Counted from the stretch's first letter, positions 44,855-53,373 are shown. The stretch: DNA of 64,000 nucleotides from JANQTF01 sp041741415 (GCA_041741415.1 JBGSKC010000043.1:62001-126000); one strand, 5' to 3'. Notes: a model not told the origin generated them from the sequence alone. Made by a program: numbers and translations.

Positions 44855-45397
44855 ATGAATCAGACCCTTGAAAAAGTAAGCTGGAATCTCGACCCAACCC
44901 ACTCCGAGATCCAGTTCAAAGTGAAGCACCTGGTGATTTCCACCGTAACGGGCCAGTTCTCCAGCTTTACCGCCACGCTCGAAAGTGCTGGAGACGGATT
45001 TGACGGAGCCAATGTGAGCTTCGCTGCAGAGATCGACAGCATCAGCACCAACAATGAGCAGCGCGACGGACACCTGAAATCGCCCGATTTTTTCGACGCC
45101 ACAACCTATCCTCACCTGCGCTTTCAATCCACCTCCTTTGAAGCCGCTGGCGAAGGCAAGTATCATGTTCATGGCCCCCTTACCATCAAAGATCAAACCC
45201 ACCCTGTGACCCTCACTGTTGATTTTGGCGGCGTGGTGGTGGATCCTTATGGTCAGACCAAAGTGGGATTTGAGGGCGTGGGCGCAATTTCGCGCAAGGA
45301 TTTCGGCCTTACCTGGAACGCTACGACTGAAGCTGGCGGGATGGTTGTGAGCGATGAAGTGAAACTGATCTTCAACGTTCAGTTTGTGAAGAGCTGA
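44855..45397 (+). CDS. YceI family lipid-binding-like protein
   Basis: A 180-residue lipocalin-fold protein. It opens WNLDPTHSEIQFKVKHLVIS, then TVTGQFSSFTATLES, and continues with GHLKSPDFFDATTYPHL-like text (RDGHLKSPDFFDATTYP) and TIKDQTHPVTLTVDFGG, all typical of YceI. Relatives bind polyisoprenoids in the periplasm, but there is no signal peptide here, as often in Bacteroidota. The ending GGMVVSDEVKLIFNVQFVK matches the last barrel strands. Confidence 0.9.
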   Translation: MNQTLEKVSWNLDPTHSEIQFKVKHLVISTVTGQFSSFTATLESAGDGFDGANVSFAAEIDSISTNNEQRDGHLKSPDFFDATTYPHLRFQSTSFEAAGEGKYHVHGPLTIKDQTHPVTLTVDFGGVVVDPYGQTKVGFEGVGAISRKDFGLTWNATTEAGGMVVSDEVKLIFNVQFVKS

Positions 45398-45577
45398 TTT
45401 TACCAAGACGAAACGGGGCAGACAAACCAACCTTTCACGCAAAAAACAGCCCCTTTTGCAGTGGCAATACTTCTTTGCCACTCCCCTGCAATACAATTTC
45501 ATGGTTGGAAGGACAGGTCTGTCTGCGAAAGCAGGGAGGCCTGTTTCCATTTACATAGAAAATGCCGATTTTTCGCC

Positions 45578-46138
45578 ATGATCTCTGCTCGCCTTTTGCA
45601 CGTGGTCCTAACTGGCTGGCTGTGGCTGTTGCCGCTCGTTGGCGATGCCCAGACATGGGTATCGGCCAGGCGAAAACCCGGCCCGGAACCGCGCGGCTGG
45701 GCCTGGGTAAAGGTGCTCGCAGATGGAAAAGATCTGCCGTTTTACCTCGTGTTTGAATCCGGTACAGAAACCACAAGTACCTGGCGGTGGATGAGCGACA
45801 TGGGAGGAAGGCTGCGCTGGTTTCACACGCCGGGGACCGACAGTCTGCTGCTGGAAGAAGGACAGGTACGGTGCAAGGCAGCAGAAACTGTTTCTGGCTG
45901 GACCCTTCGGCAAGGGCGCGACAGCCTGCTGCTCCGGCGGACAGGATCAGGCTGGCAGGTGGAACAAATCATACCTCCCCGTCAGGCAGGTCAACGGGGC
46001 GTGACCGTGCCGCTTGTTCAGATCGTCCGGCACCCCAAAAGAGAGCATGTTTTCAGAATCCAGTATGAAGGTTTGCTCGAAGACCTGCCGGGGCAACTGC
46101 TGTTGCTGGGGATTGTGATGGCAGTGGCGGAATCATGA
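45578..46138 (+). CDS. Exported protein of unknown function
   Basis: A 186-residue protein from ATG 45578 with a good signal peptide (LLHVVLTGWLWLLPLVGDAQ). The mature part is rich in beta-turn and tryptophan (WVSARRKPGPEPRGWAW, TWRWMSDMGGRLRWFHTP). It ends LPGQLLLLGIVMAVAES. No domain is recognised. An upstream frame from 45461 is open but gives no signal peptide. The function is unknown. Confidence 0.6.
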   Translation: MISARLLHVVLTGWLWLLPLVGDAQTWVSARRKPGPEPRGWAWVKVLADGKDLPFYLVFESGTETTSTWRWMSDMGGRLRWFHTPGTDSLLLEEGQVRCKAAETVSGWTLRQGRDSLLLRRTGSGWQVEQIIPPRQAGQRGVTVPLVQIVRHPKREHVFRIQYEGLLEDLPGQLLLLGIVMAVAES

Positions 46139-46248
46139 GGCAAAAAAACTCAGGAGATGAGGGTGAAAAAAATTCAACACATATACGGGAAAACTAATTT
46201 ATTTACATATTTTCCCGGCCGTTTCCACTGAATTTCTGATTTAGACAC

Positions 46249-47325
46249 ATGGCGCTTTATACGGTCATCACCGGCTCCGGATCATATTTACCCACAAGGG
46301 TGGTTCGAAATGAAGATTTCCTGGACAGAACCTTCCTGGATGCGGACGGCAACCCGATTCCGCGCACTTCAGAAGAAATTGTGCGGAAATTCGAAGAAAT
46401 CACTACCATTCAGGAGCGCCGATACGTTACAGACGACCTGCTTTGCTCCGACATTGCCACGATCGCAGCGCGAGCCGCGATTGCCGATGCAGGCATCGAC
46501 CCCGAAGAAATTGGCCACATCATTGTGGCACACAACTGGGGCGACATCAAGTACGACACCCGCCGCTCAGACCAGGTTCCCACCATTGCTTCGCGGGTAA
46601 AATACAACCTCGGCATTGCCAACCCCGATTGCATTCCCTACGACCTGCCCTTTGGATGCCCGGGCTGGGTGCAAGGCCTCATTCACGCCAACTATTTCCT
46701 CAAAGCCGGAGACGGCACCTGCGCCCTCGTGATTGGCGCCGAAACCCTTTCCCGCATCACCGACCCTCACGACCGCGACCAGATGCTCTATGCCGACGGG
46801 GCCGGAGCTGTGATCCTTCAAGTGCGGGAATCGGAGCAACCTGTTGGCATCGTTTCTTTCAAAACACGCTCCGACACCAAAGAAGAGGCCTACCTCCTGT
46901 GGCAGCAGCGCTCCTTCAACCCCGAGCGGCCCGCTGATGAGCTGTTCCTCAAAATGCACGGCCACAGCCTCTACAAATATGCCCTCGGCCATGTGCCGGA
47001 GGTGGTCAAATGGTCGCTCGACAAGGCCGGTATTTCCCTCGAACACATCAGCAAGGTGCTCATTCACCAGGCCAACGCCAAGATGGATGAGGCAATTCTC
47101 CAGCGTTTGTTCCGGCTCTACGGGCAAAAGGAAATTCCTTCCCGCCTCATGCCGCTCACCGTTGGCTGGCTGGGCAACAGCTCTGTGGCTACAGTCCCGA
47201 CCCTCTACGACCTGATCATGAAGGGCCAGCTCGAAGGACAATCCATGCACCCCGGCGAATGGATCGTGCTGGCTTCCGTTGGGGCAGGAATGAATATCAA
47301 TTCCATTGTGTATAAGATGCCTTGA
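46249..47325 (+). CDS. 3-oxoacyl-ACP synthase III (FabH-like) family protein
   Basis: A 358-residue thiolase-fold condensing enzyme. The Cys nucleophile is in LPFGCPGWVQGLIHANYFLK (about residue 138). His is in VLIHQANAKMDEAIL (HQAN motif) and Asn in WLGNSSVATVPTLYDL, giving the C-H-N triad of FabH. The N-terminus SGSYLPTRVVRNEDF and the EITTIQERRYVTD segment are FabH-like. Classical FabH is about 320 residues, so this longer form may be a secondary synthase with a special primer. An AT-rich 110-bp region precedes it. Confidence 0.88.
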   Translation: MALYTVITGSGSYLPTRVVRNEDFLDRTFLDADGNPIPRTSEEIVRKFEEITTIQERRYVTDDLLCSDIATIAARAAIADAGIDPEEIGHIIVAHNWGDIKYDTRRSDQVPTIASRVKYNLGIANPDCIPYDLPFGCPGWVQGLIHANYFLKAGDGTCALVIGAETLSRITDPHDRDQMLYADGAGAVILQVRESEQPVGIVSFKTRSDTKEEAYLLWQQRSFNPERPADELFLKMHGHSLYKYALGHVPEVVKWSLDKAGISLEHISKVLIHQANAKMDEAILQRLFRLYGQKEIPSRLMPLTVGWLGNSSVATVPTLYDLIMKGQLEGQSMHPGEWIVLASVGAGMNINSIVYKMP

Positions 47326-47569
47326 GAACCGGGACTGGCCTGGAAGACGGGAACAACCAACGTTAGCAGAGATGCGATTCATCGCTTCTTCGGGAACCAG
47401 GTAAGCAAGGAAAATGCTTACTTCCCACCTCATTATTCCCAGCACACGCTTCGACAAGCTTAACGTACACAACTCCCGTAACGCAAAATTCATTTGCTTT
47501 CCCACTTCTGCAGATCGAAATTTCCGCTGTTTTCCCTTCATCCCCGGTTTTCGATCTCATCCCCATTCC

Positions 47570-47881
47570 ATGAAACATGCAGCACTTTTTCTGTTCATGG
47601 CCACAAGTGCTTCCCTTGGCCTGAGCCAGCAAGTCGTGGAAAAAATTCCTGAGATCCCTGTTTCTGTTCGAAACCAGCAGCCCTGCGAAGACGGGGCGGT
47701 ATGGGTGCAGGGCGAATGGGTGTGGGACAAAGACCAGCTTTGCTACACGTGGGTAAATGGCCACTGCGAAAAGGGTCCCAAAAACAAAGCCTACCATCCT
47801 GGCCGCTGGCTGCGGGCAGAAGGTGGCTGGACCTGGGTTCCGGGTCGCTGGGAGTCGTTGCGCGGCCAGCACCGCAGATAA
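47570..47881 (+). CDS. Secreted protein with YxWxxGxW-like repeats
   Basis: A 103-residue protein from ATG 47570 with a signal peptide (HAALFLFMATSASLGLSQ). The mature part carries W-x-x-G-x-W motifs: VWVQGEWVWDK, YTWVNGHCEK, YHPGRWLRAEGGWTWVPGRW. These match the short WxxGxW repeats of small envelope or secreted proteins often associated with binding surface polymers; their role is not known. The gene is convergent with the Nudix gene, stop to stop with no gap. Confidence 0.65.
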   Translation: MKHAALFLFMATSASLGLSQQVVEKIPEIPVSVRNQQPCEDGAVWVQGEWVWDKDQLCYTWVNGHCEKGPKNKAYHPGRWLRAEGGWTWVPGRWESLRGQHRR

Positions 47882-48409
47882 TCATGGCCAGCTGCCCCTG
47901 TGAACTTCCGGGAAGGCTTCCCCGAAGGAAAGGTATTGCCGTATCGCAAATGCGCTCGAAGCAAATGCCATTTCCTCAAATGGAATTTCCTCCGGGCGAA
48001 AAAGGCGCACCTCCAGGCTTTCTTCGCCGCCGTCGAAGCGGGGGCTTGCGAGGTGTGCCAGAAAAAACAGGTACACCTGGTTCACTGTCGGCAGGTTGAA
48101 CAGGGTATGCAGCCGGATGATCGTTGCCTCGGCCCCGGCCTCCTCGCACAGTTCGCGCAGCGCGCCTTCTTCCACGGTTTCGCCGTTTTCCAGATACCCT
48201 GCAGGCAGGTTCCAAAACCCTTTTCGCGGCTCAATGGCCCGGCGGCACAGCAGAATCTGCCCCTCAAAAATGGGCAAACATCCCACCACCATGTTGGGAT
48301 TCTGGTAGTGAATGGTGCCGCAGCCGGGGCAATAATGCCGCAGGCGGTTATCGCCCGGCGGAATTTCCTGCCGAAGCTCGCCGCTTCCACAATGGCTGCA
48401 AAAGTTCAT
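47882..48409 (-). CDS. NudC-like Nudix hydrolase with zinc ribbon
   Basis: A 175-residue Nudix hydrolase. The N-terminus is a zinc ribbon (FCSHCGSGEL ... HYCPGCGTIHYQNP; four Cys), followed by the Nudix box GYLENGETVEEGALRELCEE + AGA, which has the full G-x5-E-x7-R-E-U-x-E-E-x-G-U set. This layout is that of NADH pyrophosphatase (NudC)-type enzymes, which lack a longer N-domain here. Likely substrates are NAD(H) or nucleoside diphosphate sugars. It is convergent with the preceding gene. Confidence 0.88.
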   Translation of the reverse strand: MNFCSHCGSGELRQEIPPGDNRLRHYCPGCGTIHYQNPNMVVGCLPIFEGQILLCRRAIEPRKGFWNLPAGYLENGETVEEGALRELCEEAGAEATIIRLHTLFNLPTVNQVYLFFLAHLASPRFDGGEESLEVRLFRPEEIPFEEMAFASSAFAIRQYLSFGEAFPEVHRGSWP

Positions 48410-48511
48410 GGGCGATTCGTTGTTCCGAAAACAGGGTCCTGCACTTTGTCCTTAATGAACCCGCAGCAGGAAGAATGGTTTTCCGGTGTGGTGGGTTCGC
48501 CGCTTCCAGCC

Positions 48512-49060
48512 TCAGCTGCTGCGCTCCCGCAGGTAGCGAACCTGAACCAGGCCGCTCTCGAAGGCCCGGGCCGAATCGAGCCGCCAGTGCTGCCCGGGGC
48601 GCCCGTCCTGAAACAGGCGGATTCCCTCTCCCACCATCACCGGCACCACCGACACCACCAGCTCGTCGATGAGGTCCTGGCGAAGCATTTCATTGACAAC
48701 CTCTGCCCCGCCGTCGCAGAAAATAGCCTTGCCGGGCGCTGCTTTCAGGCGGGTGATTAGTTGGTCCAACGGGCCGTTGTAAAACGTGATCCTGCCGCTG
48801 GCCGGGCGGTCCTGCCGCGTGATGACATAGGTTTCCTTGTCGGCGTGTGGAAACATTCCTGCCTGTGCCAGCACCCATTCGTAGGTTTTCCGGCCAATGA
48901 TCACCGTGTCCACCCTGTTCAGCAGGGCGGCGTAGCCATAGTCTTCCCCTTCGCGCTCCACGATGGAGAGGAAGCTGAGGTCGTCGTTGGGCTTGGCGAT
49001 GTAGCCATCCAGGCTGGTGGCAATGAAGACAATGACGCTGCGCTCCATGGGCAAATTCAT
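48512..49060 (-). CDS. Dihydrofolate-reductase-fold (RibD C-terminal type) protein
   Basis: A 182-residue protein of the RibD-C/DHFR-like family. The opening RSVIVFIATSLDGYIAKPND is the family signature. VDTVIIGRKTYEWVL and KAIFCDGGAEVVNEMLRQ (the G-G-x-x-x NADPH motif) and LVVSVVPVMVGEGIRLF follow. It is a stand-alone reductase, not fused to a deaminase; many such genes are annotated as dihydrofolate reductase family. A second Met at residue 5 could be the start instead. Confidence 0.88.
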   Translation of the reverse strand: MNLPMERSVIVFIATSLDGYIAKPNDDLSFLSIVEREGEDYGYAALLNRVDTVIIGRKTYEWVLAQAGMFPHADKETYVITRQDRPASGRITFYNGPLDQLITRLKAAPGKAIFCDGGAEVVNEMLRQDLIDELVVSVVPVMVGEGIRLFQDGRPGQHWRLDSARAFESGLVQVRYLRERSS

Positions 49061-49094
49061 AAGCGGGGACGGACCGTGTCAGAGGCGGCTGGGC

Positions 49095-49511
49095 TCAGCC
49101 ATATTTTTCATTCATATACGCCACCGACTGGCTGATCAGTTCGCGGAGCACCTCTTCGTCGATGTCGCTGAGCTTGTTCACGTAGAGGCAGGACTTCCCG
49201 GTTTTGAACTTGCCGAGGCGGCTCATGAGCTCATCGTAGCGCTGGAAGCCCCCCATGAGGTAGAGGGTCAGGCTTTGTTTGCGGGGCGAGAAGCCGACTT
49301 TGAATGAATCCCCTTCCCGGCCACTCTCATATTTGTAGTGATAATCGCCAAAGCCTACGATGCTGGCCCCCCACATCCGGGCTTCCATGCCGGTGAGCTG
49401 TTCCATGAACTCCAGCACCCGGAGGCTGTCCTGGCGGCGCTGGGCGGGTTCCACCCCTGCGAGGAACTCCCGCACATTTTGGGCGGTTTTTTGGGTTTTG
49501 TTGTCGGCCAT
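49095..49511 (-). CDS. DUF1801 (YdhG-like) family protein
   Basis: A 138-residue protein from ATG 49511 (MADNKTQKTAQNVREFLA), shorter than the open frame. It matches the DUF1801 plan: VEPAQRRQDSLRVLEFMEQL, GMEARMWGASIVGFGDYHYK, SFKVGFSPRKQSLTLYLMGG, LSDIDEEVLRELISQSVAYM. Family members are iron-chaperone-like frataxin folds; the biochemical role is unsettled. It lies beside the REP-like repeat cluster. Confidence 0.8.
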   Translation of the reverse strand: MADNKTQKTAQNVREFLAGVEPAQRRQDSLRVLEFMEQLTGMEARMWGASIVGFGDYHYKYESGREGDSFKVGFSPRKQSLTLYLMGGFQRYDELMSRLGKFKTGKSCLYVNKLSDIDEEVLRELISQSVAYMNEKYG

Positions 49512-49529
49512 GGGGGGTGGGTTATAAGG

Positions 49530-49760
49530 GAGAGAACAAATCCTCATAAGGGCAGGAACGAACCCTCATAAGGGTTTTGGTACCCTTATGAGGGTTTTTT
49601 TGCTTCAGTATGGTTGGCATGAGGGGCGAGAACGAACCCTCATAAGGGTTTTGAACCCTTGTGAGGGTTATTTTGCTTTAGCATGGTTGGCACGAGGGGC
49701 GAGAACGAACCCTCATAAGGGTTTTGAACCCTTATGAGGTTTTATTATGCTTTAGCATGG
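49530..49760 (+). repeat. REP-like hairpin repeat cluster A
   Basis: Three near-identical units spaced 73-74 bp, preceded by one degenerate half unit (49530-49552). Each holds an inverted repeat of aaccctcataagggtt (left arms at 49561-49575, 49635-49650, 49708-49723) with its reverse complement after a short loop, and a common tail TTTTGCTTYAGYATGGTTGGC. The second unit has a G-U replacement that keeps pairing. The layout (palindromic units beside a RAYT gene) is the hallmark of REP sequences. The T-rich flank could also stop transcription from the left. Confidence 0.8.
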
Positions 49761-49768
49761 TTTGCGTT

Positions 49769-50401
49769 TCAAAAATCTAACATAATACTTTCTTCCGGTT
49801 TTTTCTGGTGGGTAGAGACAAAGGGCATCACGCCTCCATACCAGCTGAGAACCTCTTCCCTAGCGAGCCGGGTTGGAGCTTCACAGAGCATCGATAAGTA
49901 GGATGAGTGAGGCCAGTGCGCAGGTTCTGGGCAAAAGCCGTGATATACCGGGTTCCAGTGGATTTACTGCACAAGGCGTGTAAAGTAGTCAAAATCCGAC
50001 ACCTCTTTGCGGCGGAGGAAGTGCAGAAACAAACCACCTTTCCGCTGGAATCGCTTGTTGATCGCCTGGGTATAGCCGTTTAAAAAGTGCTTGAACTGGA
50101 GCATCACAAACAGATGTACATCCAGGTTGCCTTCCTCATCTATCACCTGAGGCTGTTGCTGTTTTGCTTCCCTAAGGTGTTCATAGTGATGCTTCAGGTC
50201 TTTTTCTTCCCTTATCCGAATGAGGACATGAAAGTGGTTGGGCATCAGGCAGTATGCAAAGGTATCAGCCACTGGCGGGACAAAGCTGGCGTATCGTTTT
50301 AGAAAATAGCTGTAATTCTCCTCTTGCCGGAAGAGGCTTTCCCCTCCAATTGCGTGGTTGTAGAGGTGGTAGTACTTGCCTGCTTCGAAGGTAGCATCCA
50401 T
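49769..50401 (-). pseudogene. REP-associated tyrosine transposase (RAYT), interrupted by an in-frame TAA
   Basis: A Y1 (IS200/IS605-like) transposase of the REP-associated branch, which nicks and rejoins single-stranded REP DNA. From ATG 50401 it shows the fold start FEAGKYYHLYNHAIGGESLF, the metal H-u-H motif in LMPNHFHVLIRI, and the catalytic Tyr in NGYTQAINKRFQRKGG. The frame stops at TAA (49964-49966), then reads on unchanged in the same frame as IHWNPVYHGF and PHSSYLSML until TGA at 49769-49771. Relatives have Tyr-Ile-His-x-Asn-Pro there, so a Tyr codon (TAC/TAT) has become TAA. A longer N-terminus up to 50476 is open but not family-like. Confidence 0.82.
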
Positions 50402-50483
50402 AGGAATTGTATCGGGGCCCTTTTCGGGTTGTTTTTCAGGGTGGTTGACGAAAAGTAGTAATATACGAACCTTCATAACCCAT

Positions 50484-50703
50484 TAAAAAACCCTCACAAG
50501 GGCGAGAACGAACCCTCATCAAGGCAGTAGCGAACCCTCATAAGGGTTTAGAACCCTTATGAGGGTTATTTTGCTTCAGTATGGTTAGCGCGAGTGGCGA
50601 GAACGAACCCTTATGAGGGTTATTTTACTTTAGGATGGTTGGCATGAGTGGCGAGAACGAACCCTCGTAAGGGTTTTGGAACCCTTACGAGGGTTGTTTT
50701 CGG
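50484..50703 (+). repeat. REP-like hairpin repeat cluster B
   Basis: Units of the same family as cluster A, on the other side of the RAYT gene and in the same orientation. Full hairpins are at 50533-50567 and 50660-50695; half units are near 50489-50520 and 50606-50625, the latter with its left arm deleted. In the last full unit the arms read aaccctcgtaagggtt and aacccttacgagggtt: an A-to-G change matched by T-to-C, so the stem is conserved. This is strong evidence that secondary structure, not sequence, is selected. Confidence 0.8.
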
Positions 50704-50736
50704 CAAGCTAATGTCCCGGTTTGCGGATGCCGCTTG

Positions 50737-51279
50737 TTACCTGGCTTCCACCGCCTTTTTCAGCAAATCCAGGCCCTGCTGGTTGGTTTTTTCCATGCCA
50801 GCCTTTGCGCCAAACAGCCACAGAAAAAGCGCTTCCACCAATCCGGATTCCAGCTTGAAATCCTGCGTGACCTCAATCCCGCTTGCTGTTTCGGCGAAGG
50901 AATAGTCAAACGTCGGCTGCGCCACAAATGGCTTTTGGATGTCGCATTTCATGCCGACAGATCTGTTCTCTACTACCAACACAATCTCCTGATAACCAAG
51001 GTCTTTTCCGCCGTTTCCGTTCCAGTGGTACTGAGCGCCCACCGTGCCGTCCGTTCCTTTCACCTCATACTTTTGCGTAGGGTCCTGTGCCAGAAAAGGC
51101 GACCATTTGGGAAAATTGCCGAGGTACTTTACCATGTCGAAGACCTCCTGCATGGAGCCCCTGACGGTGACTGTCTTCACGATGTGAATCGTTTTCAAAC
51201 CGCTGGCTTTGTAAAAGGCGAAGCCAATAAATGCTACCAGGGCAATTCCGAGTCCTGCGAAAATCATGTTCTTTTTCAT
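50737..51279 (-). CDS. SRPBCC (START-like) superfamily protein
   Basis: A 180-residue protein. A hydrophobic N-terminal helix (MIFAGLGIALVAFIGFAFY) anchors it. The body follows the polyketide-cyclase/SRPBCC pattern: IHIVKTVTVRGSMQEVFDMV, YLGNFPKWSPFLAQDP, GTVGAQYHWNGNGG, DIQKPFVAQPTFDYSFA, helix at GAKAGMEKTNQQGLDLLKKA. The ligand is unknown. It is followed on the same strand by no further gene before the repeat cluster. Confidence 0.82.
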   Translation of the reverse strand: MKKNMIFAGLGIALVAFIGFAFYKASGLKTIHIVKTVTVRGSMQEVFDMVKYLGNFPKWSPFLAQDPTQKYEVKGTDGTVGAQYHWNGNGGKDLGYQEIVLVVENRSVGMKCDIQKPFVAQPTFDYSFAETASGIEVTQDFKLESGLVEALFLWLFGAKAGMEKTNQQGLDLLKKAVEAR

Positions 51280-51312
51280 GTTAAATGGTGGTTGAATGTT
51301 GTGGTCAGATTG

Positions 51313-51660
51313 TCACATCGGTTGAATAGCACGCACTTCGACGGCACCGCCCATGTGCAGGATGGGGCAACCTTTGGCGATTTCCACCGCCTCGCGGATG
51401 CTGGCGGCCCTCAGGATCATGTTGCCGGCAAGGGTCTGTTTTTCAGACACATACACGCCCTCCCTGACCGATTGATCGGCAAATACCTGCACGCCTTCCA
51501 TGCCCAGCTGGTGGGTGCTGACAAGTTTTTCCTGAATGGCAATGCCTCCGATGAACGCACCCCACTGCTGGTGCATTTGCTGCAAATCGGCCTCTGAGGG
51601 CTGGTAACCGGCAGTCGGCTCGTACCGGAATACGAGCATGAACTCTTTTTGCTGTCCCAT
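51313..51660 (-). CDS. YCII-related (YciI-like) family protein
   Basis: A 115-residue ferredoxin-fold protein: EFMLVFRYEPTAGYQPSEAD, WGAFIGGIAIQEKLVSTHQL, ILRAASIREAVEIAKGCPIL, ending GGAVEVRAIQPM. The pattern and length are typical of the YCII-related family (DGPF-type), proteins of uncertain enzymology often next to ECF sigma factors. No sigma factor is near; a SRPBCC protein lies just downstream. Confidence 0.85.
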   Translation of the reverse strand: MGQQKEFMLVFRYEPTAGYQPSEADLQQMHQQWGAFIGGIAIQEKLVSTHQLGMEGVQVFADQSVREGVYVSEKQTLAGNMILRAASIREAVEIAKGCPILHMGGAVEVRAIQPM

Positions 51661-51743
51661 AAGTCAGTTGGTTAATAATGGATCACAAACCAAAAGTAGC
51701 GGGTGGGACAGCCTTCGTTCTTGTCATAGGACAAGAATGCAGC

Positions 51744-52460
51744 TCAGCCGGGAAAATGTTGGAGCTTCCTGTAAATGGTCCAGTGGAGGAACAGAATGGT
51801 AGGGGGCGCAAAGGCCGGGATGATGCAAAAAGGGAACGTGGCGAGGGTATCTACGCCCATTGTGCCGGTGTCTATGGAGATTTTGGTCAGGACATTGGCG
51901 GCAATGGCGGTGAAGAGGATATCGACTGTGCCAAACAGGTTCCACCAGCTGGCCAGTTTTTTCGCGTAGCTTTTTTTGTCGCGCAGGGCCCGCACCACCC
52001 ACACACTGCTGATCGCAGTGAGCATATCGCCGATCCCGGCGATGAACGCGAAAGGCTTGGGCAGTGCCTTGTGAAGGGCGAGCAGGATGAAAAACACCCC
52101 CACCAGCCGGAAAATATGCAGCCCGATCAGGCTTTCCAGGCTGGCGTTTTCCACAATCGCCTTGCAGGCACGGGTGTTGAGCACAAGCCCGAACAGCAGG
52201 AGGGCATAAGGAAAAGTGGTGAACAGCAGCACTTTCGGCGGAAAAAACACCTCATTAAACCAGCCGCTGAAGCTCCCGAAAGCGATATAAGCCAGATACC
52301 CGGCAAAAAAGGCCGCCACGACCGGGAAGGTGCGCCGCTGACCGAGCTTACGGGCCTCCCGCCACACCACCTGCAGAATGAGCAGAAATGGCAGCGGAAT
52401 GGAAACCAGAAACAGGACGGAAATCCACTGGGGAACGAAGTGCTGGGCTAAGGGCGTCAT
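51744..52460 (-). CDS. Seven-helix-type membrane protein of unknown function
   Basis: A 238-residue protein with about seven hydrophobic segments, for example WISVLFLVSIPLPFLLILQV, VVAAFFAGYLAYIAFGSF, ALLLFGLVLNT, IFRLVGVFFILLALH, FAFIAGIGDMLTAISSVWVV. Glycine and aromatic-rich loops lie between. It overlaps the Crp/Fnr-type regulator gene by 4 bp (start ATGA within it), so both are coexpressed and the regulator may control this function. No family name is recognised. Confidence 0.7.
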   Translation of the reverse strand: MTPLAQHFVPQWISVLFLVSIPLPFLLILQVVWREARKLGQRRTFPVVAAFFAGYLAYIAFGSFSGWFNEVFFPPKVLLFTTFPYALLLFGLVLNTRACKAIVENASLESLIGLHIFRLVGVFFILLALHKALPKPFAFIAGIGDMLTAISSVWVVRALRDKKSYAKKLASWWNLFGTVDILFTAIAANVLTKISIDTGTMGVDTLATFPFCIIPAFAPPTILFLHWTIYRKLQHFPG

Positions 52461-53038
52461 TTGAGTTCGGAAATTTCTTTTCTGATTCTGCTCAGCGAGG
52501 TGTCCGTGATCCCGAGGTAGGTGGCGATCTGCTTGAGGGGAACGTTTTGGATCAGATCGGGCTTTGACTTCAGGAGGTTGAGGTAACGGTCCTTCGCAGC
52601 ATCTGCAATGATAGAAACAGAATGGGTTTTCAGCTCAAAATAATGATTGACCAGCCGGGTGCGGCCAACTTCCCGGAAGGCCTCGATGCTGAACAGCTTC
52701 ATGAAGTTGTCAAAGGTGATTTTCCAAGCCACACAGGGGGTAATGGCCTTGGTATTCTCCCGGCACTTCGTTTTGAGGAAATAGGAGTGCCAGTCGATCA
52801 CAATGTCGGTCGGGCCAAAAAACTTGGTGGTGATGTCGTTGCCCTCGAGGTCAATGACGTAGGAGCGGGCAAAGCCCGTTTCCAGGAAGTAGTAGAAGTC
52901 GGCCTGGCTTCCTTCCGGGATCAGGTACTCATTCCGGGCAAACTCCAGGCGCTGGTATTGACCCATGATTTTTTCCAGGTCCTGCCTGTCGAAGTTTTGC
53001 TCGTTGAAGATGTTCTTCAGAAAATGACCCTTCTCCAT
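52457..53038 (-). CDS. Crp/Fnr-type transcriptional regulator
   Basis: A 193-residue regulator with an N-terminal cyclic-nucleotide-binding-like barrel (LIPEGSQADFYYFLETGFAR, DIVIDWHSYFL). A C-terminal HTH follows (VPLKQIATYLGITDTSLSRI). There is no Cys set as in FNR, and the phosphate-binding Arg-Ala of cAMP-binding CRP is not evident, so the ligand is unknown. The 4-bp overlap with the downstream membrane protein gene points to local control. Confidence 0.9.
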   Translation of the reverse strand: MEKGHFLKNIFNEQNFDRQDLEKIMGQYQRLEFARNEYLIPEGSQADFYYFLETGFARSYVIDLEGNDITTKFFGPTDIVIDWHSYFLKTKCRENTKAITPCVAWKITFDNFMKLFSIEAFREVGRTRLVNHYFELKTHSVSIIADAAKDRYLNLLKSKPDLIQNVPLKQIATYLGITDTSLSRIRKEISELK

Positions 53039-53154
53039 GCCCGTGGCATTGTGGTTCAGCTGTTACCCCCAGCGATGGCACGCCAGCCAGGGCAGGCAAG
53101 TTAACCCGGCCCGGGTTGTGGCGCAAATGGGAGGTTGGAGGAGAGGGTTTTGTG

Positions 53155-53373
53155 TTAGCGCGGCATAGACCTTTCAAATCCCGGCGGGGTCTGGTCGAAA
53201 TCCGGGGCGATCCTGCCGATGAGGTCTTTGCCGAAGCCCGCCTGCCGGACTGGTTTTTTGCTGGCAGGAGGCACACTGGCTTCCAGTTGTTTCCAGACAG
53301 CCAGGAGCAGCTCCGGCTGGTCCAGGTGCAGGATCCTGTTGATCAATCCCAGCTTTAGTTCGTCAACGCGCAT
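53155..53373 (-). CDS. Possible orphan antitoxin-like small protein
   Basis: A 72-residue protein from ATG 53373 (MRVDELKLGLINRILHLDQP). The N-terminal helical part MRVDELKLGLINRIL ... QPELLLAVWKQL resembles the short addiction-module antitoxin-type proteins of Bacteroidota (DELK-start, L-x-x-x-L-x-x-L-I), and the Pro-rich acidic tail DFDQTPPGFE recalls antitoxin tails. No toxin-size partner flanks it, only the Crp-type regulator on one side and an FGE gene on the other. It could also be a chance ORF. Confidence 0.4.
   Translation of the reverse strand: MRVDELKLGLINRILHLDQPELLLAVWKQLEASVPPASKKPVRQAGFGKDLIGRIAPDFDQTPPGFERSMPR

Noticed and set aside
49530..50703. CRISPR-like spaced repeats
   Set aside because: Units recur every 73 bp, but the intervening sequence is the same in each unit, so there are no unique spacers; the arms form hairpins and a RAYT gene lies between, so these are REP-like.
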